Shown here piece by piece: positions 24,383-33,106 of a stretch of DNA of 64,000 nucleotides. The stretch is from NCBI RefSeq assembly GCF_014699055.1, contig NZ_JACXAC010000002.1:558001-622000 (forward strand). The letters are read 5' to 3'. This stretch comes from Hymenobacter armeniacus. Its GTDB lineage: Bacteria; Bacteroidota; Bacteroidia; Cytophagales; Hymenobacteraceae. How positions within the stretch are numbered: the first letter of the stretch is position 1; every line of letters starts with the position of its first letter. A program made the position numbers and the translations under genes. A model generated the notes under the pieces. The model worked only from the letters and a program-made list of their open reading frames with translations, made no database searches and was not told where the DNA came from.

Positions 24383-26620
24383 ATGGAAAAAACCATTCTC
24401 CCGACGCCCAGCACCGGCGAGCCGCTGAACCGCGTGGACGGCCGCCTGAAAGTAACCGGCCAGGCCCGCTACGCTGCCGAGCACGCAGTGAAGGACTGCG
24501 TGCACGGCGTGCTGGTGTGCAGCGCCATTGCCCGCGGCCGCATCAAGCGGCTCGACGTGGCCGCGGCCGAAAAAGCGCCCGGCGTGCTCAGCATCGTCTC
24601 GCACCTGAACGCGCCCAACGTGCCCGGCTACCAGGACGCCAAAGCCAGCAACAACCCGCGGGTGGAAGGGCAGGAAATCAAAGTGTTCTACGACGACCAG
24701 GTGCATTTCAGCAACCAGCCCGTGGCGCTGACCGTGGCCGAAACGCTGGAGCAGGCCCGCTACGCGGCCTCGCTGGTGTGCGTGGAGTACGACGCGGCCC
24801 CGCACCAGACCAACCTGGCCGCGAGCCTCAGCAAAAACGAGGCCCCAAAGAAGGAAAAAGACCACCTGCGCGGCCAGCCCGACGCCTACAAAACTGCCCC
24901 GGTGCACATCGAGGCCGAATACCGCACGCCCATGCAGGTGCACAACCCCCTGGAGATGCACGCCGTGATTGCGCTGTGGGAAGGCGACAAGCTGACGGTG
25001 TACACCAAGACGCAGGGCCCCAAACTGGCCCAACAGGACCTAATGCGCATGTTTCAGCTGCCGGCCGAGAGCGTGCGGGTGCATTCGCAGTTTGTGGGCG
25101 GGGCGTTTGGGGGCTCGTCGCGCATCTGGCCGCCGGAAGTGGCGGCCATTCTCGGGGCGAAGCAGGTGGGCCGGCCGGTGAAGCTGATGAACCGGCGCGA
25201 GCACGAGTTCAACCTGGTGGGCTACCGGCCGCTGTCGATGCAGAAAATAGGGCTGGGCGCCACGCCCGACGGCACGCTGGTGGGCATCACGCACCGGGCC
25301 TACGGCAACACCTCGCGCCACGAGCAGTTTGCCGAGCGCATCGTGCACCCCACCAAATCGGCCTACCGCACCCCCAACCTCGACACCAACTACCGCCTCG
25401 TGCCGCTCGACCTGAGCACGCCCGCCTGGACGCGCGGCCCCGGCGAAACCAGCGGCTCTTTCGCCCTCGAATCGGCGATGGACGAGCTGGCCGTGGCCCT
25501 GAACCTGGACCCGCTGGCCCTGCGCCTGAAAAACTACGCCGACCGCGACCCCGAAAACGACAAGCCCTGGAGCAGCAAGCACCTGCGCCAATGCTACGAG
25601 CGCGGCGCGGCGCTCTTCGGCTGGGCCAAGCGCCCGCTGGCGCCGCGCACCTTGCGCCACGGCGAGTGGCTGGTGGGCTGGGGCATGAGCACGGGCATCT
25701 ACAAAGCCGAGCGCAGCCCCGCCACGGCACACGCCCGCCTGCAGCCCGACGGCTCCCTCGTCATCCAAAGCGCCACCGCCGACACGGGGCCCGGCACCGC
25801 CACCATCATGACCCAGATTGCGGCCGATGCCAGCGGCGTGCCCGCGGCCAACATTCGCTTCGACCTGGGCGACGCGGCCTACCCGGAAGCGCCGCTGCAG
25901 GCCGGCTCGCACACGGCCACGTCGGTGGGCTCGGCGGTGCACGAGGTGTGCGCGGCGCTGAAAAAGCAGCTGCTGGACCTGGCGCTAAGCGTGCCCGGCA
26001 ACGCCTTGGGCAAGGTAAAACCCGAGGAGTTGACGGCGGAAAACGGCTTCGTTGTCTCAACCAAGAAAAACCGTCGCCTGAGCTTCGGCGAGGTGCTGAA
26101 GCAGCATGGGCTGCCGGCGCTGAAGGTGACCCAGAAAGCCGAGAAGGCGCCGGAAATGGAGCAGTATTCCGGCAAATCGTTTTGCGCCAATTTCGTGGAA
26201 GTGCAGGTGCACCCGCTCACCGGCGAGGTGCGCGTGAGCCGGGTGGTGTCGGTGGTGGACGCGGGGCGGGTGCTGAACGCCAAAACGGCCCGCAGCCAGG
26301 TGCTGGGTTCGGTGGTGTGGGGCATTGGGCTGGCCCTGATGGAGGAGGCCCGCCTCGACCACCGCTACGGCCGCGTGGTGAACCACGACCTGGCCGACTA
26401 CCACGTGCCCGTGAACGCCGACATTCCCAGCATCGAAGTCGAATTCATCAACGAGCCCGACCCGCTGCTCGACCCCATGGGCGCCAAAGGCTTGGGCGAA
26501 ATCGGCCTGGTGGGCTTCAGCGCCGCGGTGGCCAACGCGGTGTGCCACGCCACCGGCAAGCGCGTGCGCGAGCTGCCCATCACCCCCGACAAGCTGCTGC
26601 CGGCCCCCAAAGGGGCCTGA
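24383..26620 (+). CDS. Xanthine dehydrogenase-family molybdopterin-binding subunit (aldehyde oxidase-like)
   Basis: A 745-residue large subunit of a molybdenum hydroxylase of the PaoC/YagR type. It begins GEPLNRVDGRLKVTGQARYA, the standard opening of the aldehyde oxidase/xanthine dehydrogenase a/b hammerhead domain. Molybdopterin-binding segments include FVGGAFGGSSRIWPPEVAAI, WTRGPGETSGSFALESAMDE and DTGPGTATIMTQIAADA. The catalytic Glu is E706 in AKGLGEIGLVG. These enzymes need a 2Fe-2S subunit and an FAD subunit, usually encoded directly upstream. Neither is present in the window, so partners must be elsewhere or the protein has a different electron acceptor. The likely reaction is oxidation of aldehydes or aromatic heterocycles. 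Confidence 0.92.
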   Translation: MEKTILPTPSTGEPLNRVDGRLKVTGQARYAAEHAVKDCVHGVLVCSAIARGRIKRLDVAAAEKAPGVLSIVSHLNAPNVPGYQDAKASNNPRVEGQEIKVFYDDQVHFSNQPVALTVAETLEQARYAASLVCVEYDAAPHQTNLAASLSKNEAPKKEKDHLRGQPDAYKTAPVHIEAEYRTPMQVHNPLEMHAVIALWEGDKLTVYTKTQGPKLAQQDLMRMFQLPAESVRVHSQFVGGAFGGSSRIWPPEVAAILGAKQVGRPVKLMNRREHEFNLVGYRPLSMQKIGLGATPDGTLVGITHRAYGNTSRHEQFAERIVHPTKSAYRTPNLDTNYRLVPLDLSTPAWTRGPGETSGSFALESAMDELAVALNLDPLALRLKNYADRDPENDKPWSSKHLRQCYERGAALFGWAKRPLAPRTLRHGEWLVGWGMSTGIYKAERSPATAHARLQPDGSLVIQSATADTGPGTATIMTQIAADASGVPAANIRFDLGDAAYPEAPLQAGSHTATSVGSAVHEVCAALKKQLLDLALSVPGNALGKVKPEELTAENGFVVSTKKNRRLSFGEVLKQHGLPALKVTQKAEKAPEMEQYSGKSFCANFVEVQVHPLTGEVRVSRVVSVVDAGRVLNAKTARSQVLGSVVWGIGLALMEEARLDHRYGRVVNHDLADYHVPVNADIPSIEVEFINEPDPLLDPMGAKGLGEIGLVGFSAAVANAVCHATGKRVRELPITPDKLLPAPKGA

Positions 26621-26626
26621 CGGGTT

Positions 26627-26634
26627 TATTTTTG
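26627..26634 (+). promoter_or_regulatory. Possible -7 box (TATTTTTG) before the methyltransferase gene
   Basis: Exact TAnnTTTG match three bases before the ATG and just after the stop codon of the molybdenum hydroxylase gene. It may be chance. Confidence 0.3.
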
Positions 26635-26637
26635 GCC

Positions 26638-27267
26638 ATGAACGTGCAAACCGCTTACAACGCCTGGGCCGACACGTACGACACGGTCGCCAACCGAACC
26701 CGCGACCTGGAAGCCGTGGCCATCCGGCAGCTGCTGGCCGAGGTGCCGTTTTCGGAAGTAATCGAGCTGGGCTGCGGCACGGGCAAGAACACCGAGTGGC
26801 TGGCCGCCAAAGCCGCGCAGGTCACGGCCGTGGATTTTTCGGCCGAGATGCTGGCCCGCGCCCAGGCCAAACTGGCCAGCGCCAACGTGCGCTTTCAGCC
26901 CGCCGACGTGACGCAGCCGTGGCGCTGGGCGCCGCCCGCCGTCGACCTCGTGACGTGCAGCCTCATGCTGGAGCACATCCCGGACCTAAGCGCCGTGTTT
27001 CAGCAGTGCGGCCGCGCGCTCAGGCCCAGCGGCCTGCTGTACGTGGGCGAGCTGCACCCCTTCAAGCAGTACCTGGGCAGCAAGGCCCGTTACTTGGCCG
27101 ATGGCACCGAGGTGACGGTGGAATGCCACACGCACCACCTATCCGACTACCTGGCCGCCGCGCTGGCCCACGGCCTGCAGTGCGTTGAGCTGCGCGAGTT
27201 TTTCGACGCGGATGACTGCCGCGGCGTGCCACGCATCATCAGCTTTCTGTTTCAGAAAAAAGCCTGA
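26638..27267 (+). CDS. Class I SAM-dependent methyltransferase
   Basis: A 209-residue methyltransferase. The SAM motif I is VIELGCGTGKNTEWLA, followed by VTAVDFSAEMLARAQAKL (acidic motif II) and DLVTCSLMLEHIPDLSAVF, typical of UbiE/BioC-like Methyltransf_11/25 proteins. The start MNVQTAYNAWADTYD (Y-x-x-W-A-x-x-Y-D) is characteristic of that group. The acceptor substrate is unknown. It follows the molybdenum hydroxylase by 17 bases and is probably co-transcribed, although no functional link is obvious. Confidence 0.9.
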   Translation: MNVQTAYNAWADTYDTVANRTRDLEAVAIRQLLAEVPFSEVIELGCGTGKNTEWLAAKAAQVTAVDFSAEMLARAQAKLASANVRFQPADVTQPWRWAPPAVDLVTCSLMLEHIPDLSAVFQQCGRALRPSGLLYVGELHPFKQYLGSKARYLADGTEVTVECHTHHLSDYLAAALAHGLQCVELREFFDADDCRGVPRIISFLFQKKA

Positions 27268-27359
27268 GCCGGTGGAGAAATGCCTCGTAAAAACCTGCTT
27301 GCACAGCATTGAGGGGCCTTTTGTTCGGTAAGCAGGGGAGGGGCGTTGCGGTATTTTTC

Positions 27360-27372
27360 CGCAAACGTTTTC
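27360..27372. promoter_or_regulatory. Putative LacI-family operator O1 (CGCAAACGTTTTC)
   Basis: A 13-base sequence centred on AAACGTTT, the type of palindrome bound by LacI/GalR proteins. Its exact reverse complement is found at 34244-34256 in the lacI/susC divergent region and I saw no other copy. It lies 23 bases upstream of the candidate -33 box of the giant glycosidase gene. Confidence 0.7.
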
Positions 27373-27394
27373 ATAGATAAATCGGTGAGTTTCC

Positions 27395-27426
27395 TTGCTT
27401 TCCGGTTTGGGATGCCAATACCTTTA
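27395..27426 (+). promoter_or_regulatory. Candidate promoter for the giant glycosidase gene
   Basis: TTG at 27395-27397 and TACCTTTA at 27419-27426 (one base off TAnnTTTG) with a 21-base spacer. Confidence 0.4.
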
Positions 27427-27606
27427 ATCGCGCTACTGCTGCATCCGGCCCCTCTGCACGGCCACGCACCGTAGCGGAAACTACCCTGGGAACGGGCCCT
27501 GGCCCCGCCGAACTGGCCCGCCGCGCGGGCCCCGGAATTCCCGTGCCGGCCGCGCCCGTAACTGCCGGCCCCTGCGCTGCTTTTCACCCCAACTCCCACC
27601 CTGTTT

Positions 27607-30600
27607 ATGAAGCGACTGCTATCCCTTTTCGCGCTGAGCTGGCTCGTGCTGCGCGCAGCCTCCGGCCAAACCATTTCGCCCTACCTGGCGGGCCAAAACG
27701 CCTGGCTGCCCACGGCGCTGGGCACGCAGGTGTTCAACGGGCAGCTCGATAAATTGTGGCCCTTGGTGAAGCAGTCGAAGGTGCGCATGGTACGCATCGG
27801 CGGCAACGGGGTGAACTCCAACCTGGTCACCAACGCCCAATACATTGCCCTGATTGACTCCATTCGCCGCATCGGGGCCGAGCCCATGGTGCAGGTGTCG
27901 GAGGGCCGCGGGCGCTTCACGGCGGCGCAAGCCGCGCAGGTGGTGCAGCACGTCAACATCACGATGGGGCGCAACATCAAGTACTGGATTATCGGCAACG
28001 AGCCCGACCTGGCGTCGCAGCCTAACCCGGTGAGCATTGCGGGCGTGGAGGCGTACATCAAATCCTTTGCTTCGGCCATGAAGGCCGTGGACCCCAGCAT
28101 CCTCATCGTGGGCCCCGAAAATGCGTCTTACGGCGGGGGCTACTTCCCCGCGCTGGTGGGCGGCGCCAACGACATCACCGGCACCGACGCCAACGGGCGC
28201 TACTACGTCGACGTCATTTCCTTCCACACCTACCCCTTCAACGGCACCCAGACCCGGGCTGGCGTAATAGGCGGCACCACCAACCTGACCAACAACGTGG
28301 TGAATCTGCTGGGCCTGATGGCCGCCGCGAACGCCAAAAACAACCGCACCGGCGCCAACGCCCTGCGCTGGGCCCTCACCGAGTTCAACGTGGACTACGC
28401 CAACCCCGGTAACAACACCGTGGAAGGCGTGGGCGTGCACTCGTTCCTGAACGGGCAGTTTTGGGCCGAGGTGTTTGGCGTGGGCATGAAGTACGAAGCC
28501 GTGTCGATGCAGCCCTGGTCCATACACGAGGGCAGCGGTGCCCGCGGCGCCGGCGACTTGGGCTACATCGACGGCGGCACGGCGGCCACGTTCAAGCCTC
28601 GCTCGGCCTTCTGGCACGAGATGCTGGTGTCGGAAAACCTGCACGGCACCAACCTCAACGCCACCGACAACCAGGCCCTGGTGAAAGTGCTCAGCAGCAC
28701 CGACAACGGTACCACGGCCGTGATGCTGCTGAACGAAAGCGACGTGGACGACTACGATTTCACGGTGCAGCTCGACAACACGGCCATTGCGGGCGCCAGC
28801 GCGCTTAAGGTCAACGTGCCGGCGGGCATCAACACCGCGTACTCGAACCGGCTCTACGCGCAGTCGACGCTGGTGCTGCTGTTCAATGCCCAGGGCCAGC
28901 TCACGCGCAAAATCATCTACTCGCTGCAGCACGCCCAGCAGACGTTGCCGCCTACCTATCTCGGTTCCAACCAGAGCTACACGCAACTGGCGTTTTCGGC
29001 CGATAAAACCTTCAGCTGCATCGCGCCCGAAGCCGTGACATACACGGCCGCCGTGCTGGGCGGCTACACCACCCTGGACTGGAACTTCGGCGCGGGCGCC
29101 ACGCCGGCCACGGCCAGCGGCAAAGGCCCCTTTGCCGTGACCTACGCCACCACCGGCCCCAAAGACGTGACCTTGACGCTGGTGAACCCCGACACGACCA
29201 TCGTGCTGAGCAAGCCGGCCTACGTGCAGGTGAGCGCCTGCGTGCGAACCCCTTACAACGGTACGCCGGCCGTGATTCCGGGCGTGGTGAAGGCCGTGGA
29301 ATACGATTTCGGCGGCCAGGGCGCGGCGTATAACGACTCGGACGTGGCCAACCGCGGGGCGGCCGTGGACCCCACCGTGCCCCGCCCCAATGAAGCCGTG
29401 GACACCGAAAACGGCGACGCCGGCTACGGCAACGTGGGTTACTCGGCCAGCGGCGAGTGGCTGAAATACTCCGTCAACATCCTGCGCAGCGGCCTCTACA
29501 AAGTCACCGTGCGGGTATCGACGGGGGCCACCTCCACGGGCTCGCTGCGGCTGTCGGTGAACGACGTGGACCGAACGGGCGTGGTGGCCGTGCCGGCCAC
29601 CGGGGGCTTTGGCAACTACCAGGACCTGGTTATCAATAACGTGTATCTGGCAGCCGACCCCAATGCCACGCTCAAGTTCGACATCGTGAGCGCCAGTCTC
29701 AATTTCTCCAAGCTCACCTTCGAGGAGCAGCCCATGACGGGCATTGTGGTGAACCGCACCTACAACGAGGCCGCTTCCGTGTTCGACGGCAGCAAAGACG
29801 CCGTGGAGCTGCTGGTGGTGAAGGACCACCTCGACATCCGCGGGCTGATTGTGAAGGACTTCGAGAGCAACCTCACCACCGACAACGGCGGCAAGTTTCA
29901 GTTCAAGGACAACGCTTTGTGGAAGGACCTGCGCATTGGCACCACCATCGTGCTGCGCCGCCTGGTGTCGGACGTGGCGGGCTACGCAGAAGACCTGAAC
30001 CCGGCCGATTTCAAGCTCGACCTCTTCCTGGAAAACACCACCTACCTCGACGCACTGGGCAGCGCCGGCCAGAATTTCAACATCACGGGCACCGACATGG
30101 TGCTGCTGAAAACCGGCGCCCCCACCGGCACCGACAACGCCGTGCACGCCCTGGCCAGCAACAACGGCGGCAGCCCGGTGTCGGCCTTCTACACCGCCGT
30201 GGCCGGGCCCAAGCTCACGTATAGCACCACGCTGCCGGCGGGCTCGTTCCTATACCCCACTAACCCGGCCCAGAGCACGGCCGACTACAACGGCACGGCC
30301 GTGGCCGCGTCGAGCAGCGCCAGCCGCAACTGGGGCGACGGCTTCGGGGCCAACAACATCAGCTACATTCTGACTCTGCGCGGGCTGGCCAATCCGGCCC
30401 CGCCCGTGGTGGTGAACCGCATCTACAACGGCTCGAACGACGGCACCGGCAACCTCGACGCCGTGGAGCTGCTGGTGGTGCAGGACCACGTGGACATGCG
30501 CGGGATGATTGTGAAGGATTTCGAAACCAACGGCACGGCCGACACCGGCGGCAAGTACCAGTTCACCAACACCGCCTTCTGGGCCGATGTGCGCAGCGGC

Positions 30601-33015
30601 ACCACCGTGGTGCTGCGCCAGCTGGCCGGCCCTGCCGGCTACGTGCAGGACACTGACGCTTCGGATTACACCGTGGACCTGCTGCTCGGCAACACCACCT
30701 ACCTCAGCAACGTGGGCGGCGGCAACGTCTTCAACATCACGCAGTACGACATGGTGATGGTGAAAGCGGCCGGTTCGGGCGCGGCGGGCCTCGCGGGCTC
30801 TCTCCACGCGTTTGCCACCCGCGGGGCCATTGCCGGGGCCGGCGGCGTCGTCACGGCCAACTACCAGGCCATAGTGGGCTACAAGATGGCCGCGCCGGAC
30901 CTGGACAACGGCGGCAGCCCGAGCAAATTTGTCTACCCCCTGAACCCGACCCAGACCCTGGCCGACTACAACGGCACGGGCAAAGCCAACGCCTCGGGCA
31001 GCACTGCTCTCAACTGGGGCTTCGGCTTCGGCACGCCCAACATCACCTACATCCAGTCCCTGCGCAACGCTCTCATTGGCCCCGATTTGGTGGTGCTGAA
31101 CGGCCAGAGCATGGGCGCCGGCGGCAGCTACAACAGCATCACGGTGCAGAGCGGCGGCACGCTCACGCTGCAGCTGGGCACCACGGTGGCCACCTCGGTG
31201 CGGGTGCTCACGGGCGGACGGCTCATCACCAACTGCGCAGTGCTGGGCGGCGCGGGCAGCTTCGAGCTGCAGGCCGGCGCCGAGCTGCACATCTGCGACC
31301 CGGCCGGCATTGCCGCCACCGGGGCCACGGGCGCCATCCAGCTCACCGGCCCGCGCTCGTTCTCCGCCGATGCCGTGTACACCTACAACGGCATCGCACC
31401 GCAAGTAACCGGCGCCGGCCTGCCCGCCACCGTGCGCAGCCTCACCGTGAACAACACGGCCGCCCTGAGCACCGACCGCACCCTCGCCCTGAGCCAGCCG
31501 CTGAGCGTGGCCCAGGTGGCCCGCTTGCAAAGCGGCAACCTCGCCACTGGCGGCCAGGCCTTCACGCTGCTGTCGACGGCGGCCGGCACGGCCCTGCTCG
31601 ACAACACCGGCGGCGTGGTGACCGGCGCCGGCACCATGCAACGCGCCATCACCAGCACCGTGACCGGGCCGGCCTACCGCCACTACAGCTCGCCGGTGGC
31701 CGGCGCGCCCCTCAGCAGTGTGGGCACGCTGGGCTTCGCGCCCACCTTTAACACCGGCTACAACACCAGCGGCACGCCCGGCGCCGTGGTGCCCTTCCCC
31801 ACGGTGTTTGGCTACGATGAAAGCCGCATTGCCACCGCGGCCTCCAACCTCGGAGCCTTCGACAAAGGCTGGTTCTCGCCCGGCAGCGGCGCCGACCTTA
31901 TGCAGCCCAGCCGCGGCTACAGCGTGAATGCGCCCGCCTCGGCCCAGCCCGTGGCCTTCACGGGCACGTTCAACAATGCCGCGCAGACCTCCGGCGCCCT
32001 CAGCCGCGGCACGGATGCCGATGCCGGCTGGCAGCTGCTCGGCAACCCGTACCCGGCGCCGCTGGACTGGAGCACCGTGACGCCCGCCCAGCGCCCCGGC
32101 ATGGACGCCGCCATGTACGTGTACCAGAGCACCGGCCAATACGCCGGCACCTACCGCAGCTACGCCAATGGCGTGGGCGCCTCCCCGCTGATTGTGGCTG
32201 GCTCGGGCTATTTCGCCCGCGTGTTGGCCCCCGGCACGCCCGGCGCCGTGAACCTGACCAACGCCAACCGCGTCACCGCCTTCGGCCCGCAGCCGGCCTT
32301 CGGCCGCGGCACCGTGGATGCCCGCCCGCTGCTGCGCCTCGCCCTGAGCGGCGCCGGCTTGCAGGACGATGCCTACGTGTACTTCGAGCAAGGCGCCACA
32401 GCCGGCGTCGATGCCGAATTTGACGCCACCAAGCTGCCCAATCCGGCCGGGCTGGACCTGGCCGCCCTGGCCGGCAGCACGCCGCTGGCCATCAACGGGC
32501 TGGCGCTGCTGGGTGCGGCCGAAGTGGTGGTGCCGCTCAGCGTGCGCGTGCCGCAGGCCGGTACCTACGCCTTCGCGGTGGCCGATTTGAGCAATTTTGG
32601 CTCGGCCCGCGTGTACCTGCGCGATGCCCTGACGGGAACCCAGCAGCTGCTGGTGGCCGGCGGCAGCTACTCCGTGGCGCTGGCGGCGGGCGCGGCCAAC
32701 GGGCGCTTCAGCCTGGCGTTCGGCGCGGCCACGGTTACGGCTTCTAAAGCCGAGTTGGCCGCCGATGCCGTGAGCGTGTACCCGAACCCGGCCCGCACCA
32801 GCTTCACGGTGCTGCTGCCGCCGCTGGCGGGCCAGCGCGAGGTGCGGGCCACCTTGTTCAACGCACTGGGCCAGGCGGTGCTCGTGCGCACCATTGGGCT
32901 GAATGCGGCCGGGGCCAGCGCCGAGTTCCGCACCGCCGGCCTGGCCGCCGGCGTGTACTCGCTGCGTCTGCAGGCCGACACCCAACTGCTGACCAAGCGC
33001 GTGGTGCTGGAATAG
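27607..33015 (+). CDS. Giant T9SS-secreted multidomain glycoside hydrolase
   Basis: A 1802-residue exported enzyme. Signal peptide 1-20 (MKRLLSLFALSWLVLRAASG). Residues about 21-430 form a clan GH-A-type TIM barrel: MVRIGGNGVNSN, IIGNEPDL with probable acid/base Glu132, and LTEFNVDY with probable nucleophile Glu259. The family (GH79-, GH39- or GH44-like) cannot be fixed by eye. Then come a PKD-like segment (about 460-540), a CBM6/35-like module (about 555-700, VEYDFGGQGAAYNDSDVANR, GEWLKYSVNI), two tandem copies of an unassigned module of about 215 residues (709-925 and 932-1150, both with DAVELLVV.DH.D.RG and ending ADYNGT), beta-solenoid-like filler and a C-terminal T9SS sorting domain (about 1722-1802, SVYPNPARTSFTV...LTKRVVLE). 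It is probably cell-surface-attached or released and starts glycan breakdown. Confidence 0.88.
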   Translation: MKRLLSLFALSWLVLRAASGQTISPYLAGQNAWLPTALGTQVFNGQLDKLWPLVKQSKVRMVRIGGNGVNSNLVTNAQYIALIDSIRRIGAEPMVQVSEGRGRFTAAQAAQVVQHVNITMGRNIKYWIIGNEPDLASQPNPVSIAGVEAYIKSFASAMKAVDPSILIVGPENASYGGGYFPALVGGANDITGTDANGRYYVDVISFHTYPFNGTQTRAGVIGGTTNLTNNVVNLLGLMAAANAKNNRTGANALRWALTEFNVDYANPGNNTVEGVGVHSFLNGQFWAEVFGVGMKYEAVSMQPWSIHEGSGARGAGDLGYIDGGTAATFKPRSAFWHEMLVSENLHGTNLNATDNQALVKVLSSTDNGTTAVMLLNESDVDDYDFTVQLDNTAIAGASALKVNVPAGINTAYSNRLYAQSTLVLLFNAQGQLTRKIIYSLQHAQQTLPPTYLGSNQSYTQLAFSADKTFSCIAPEAVTYTAAVLGGYTTLDWNFGAGATPATASGKGPFAVTYATTGPKDVTLTLVNPDTTIVLSKPAYVQVSACVRTPYNGTPAVIPGVVKAVEYDFGGQGAAYNDSDVANRGAAVDPTVPRPNEAVDTENGDAGYGNVGYSASGEWLKYSVNILRSGLYKVTVRVSTGATSTGSLRLSVNDVDRTGVVAVPATGGFGNYQDLVINNVYLAADPNATLKFDIVSASLNFSKLTFEEQPMTGIVVNRTYNEAASVFDGSKDAVELLVVKDHLDIRGLIVKDFESNLTTDNGGKFQFKDNALWKDLRIGTTIVLRRLVSDVAGYAEDLNPADFKLDLFLENTTYLDALGSAGQNFNITGTDMVLLKTGAPTGTDNAVHALASNNGGSPVSAFYTAVAGPKLTYSTTLPAGSFLYPTNPAQSTADYNGTAVAASSSASRNWGDGFGANNISYILTLRGLANPAPPVVVNRIYNGSNDGTGNLDAVELLVVQDHVDMRGMIVKDFETNGTADTGGKYQFTNTAFWADVRSGTTVVLRQLAGPAGYVQDTDASDYTVDLLLGNTTYLSNVGGGNVFNITQYDMVMVKAAGSGAAGLAGSLHAFATRGAIAGAGGVVTANYQAIVGYKMAAPDLDNGGSPSKFVYPLNPTQTLADYNGTGKANASGSTALNWGFGFGTPNITYIQSLRNALIGPDLVVLNGQSMGAGGSYNSITVQSGGTLTLQLGTTVATSVRVLTGGRLITNCAVLGGAGSFELQAGAELHICDPAGIAATGATGAIQLTGPRSFSADAVYTYNGIAPQVTGAGLPATVRSLTVNNTAALSTDRTLALSQPLSVAQVARLQSGNLATGGQAFTLLSTAAGTALLDNTGGVVTGAGTMQRAITSTVTGPAYRHYSSPVAGAPLSSVGTLGFAPTFNTGYNTSGTPGAVVPFPTVFGYDESRIATAASNLGAFDKGWFSPGSGADLMQPSRGYSVNAPASAQPVAFTGTFNNAAQTSGALSRGTDADAGWQLLGNPYPAPLDWSTVTPAQRPGMDAAMYVYQSTGQYAGTYRSYANGVGASPLIVAGSGYFARVLAPGTPGAVNLTNANRVTAFGPQPAFGRGTVDARPLLRLALSGAGLQDDAYVYFEQGATAGVDAEFDATKLPNPAGLDLAALAGSTPLAINGLALLGAAEVVVPLSVRVPQAGTYAFAVADLSNFGSARVYLRDALTGTQQLLVAGGSYSVALAAGAANGRFSLAFGAATVTASKAELAADAVSVYPNPARTSFTVLLPPLAGQREVRATLFNALGQAVLVRTIGLNAAGASAEFRTAGLAAGVYSLRLQADTQLLTKRVVLE

Positions 33016-33029
33016 CGCGCTTAGTAAGG

Positions 33030-33099
33030 CCGGTCAGGTCACCTGAAAAAAGGCCCGCTCCTGCGCAGGAACGGGCCTTTTTTCAGGTGACCTGACCGG
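33030..33099. terminator. Very long bidirectional terminator hairpin
   Basis: A perfect 28-base stem (33030-33057 with 33072-33099) closed by an additional TCCTGC/GCAGGA palindrome, so almost the entire 70 bases can pair. The arms contain A6 and T6 runs flanked by GGCCCG, giving a terminator structure in both directions between the convergent glycosidase (stop 33015) and lacI-type gene (stop 33107). Confidence 0.9.
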
Positions 33100-33106
33100 T
33101 GCCGGC

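Larger units (their letters stand above)
27268..27606. other. Intergenic regulatory region upstream of the giant glycosidase
   Basis: A 339-base gap that contains the operator-like sequence at 27360 and a candidate promoter at 27395-27426, leaving a leader of about 175 bases before the ATG at 27607. An open frame covers parts of it on both strands, but translations are Pro/Arg/Ala-rich and look non-coding. Confidence 0.6.

Noticed and set aside
24325..26637. Long plus-strand frame upstream of the methyltransferase, overlapping the molybdenum hydroxylase gene
   Set aside because: The overlapping part is an Arg/Ala/Pro-rich off-frame translation; only the last 209 codons (from 26638) form a protein, and they were annotated as such.
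27619..32985. 842- and 911-codon antisense frames across the giant glycosidase
   Set aside because: They are low-complexity (Val/Gly/His/Ala), have no domains, and mirror the codon bias of the real gene.
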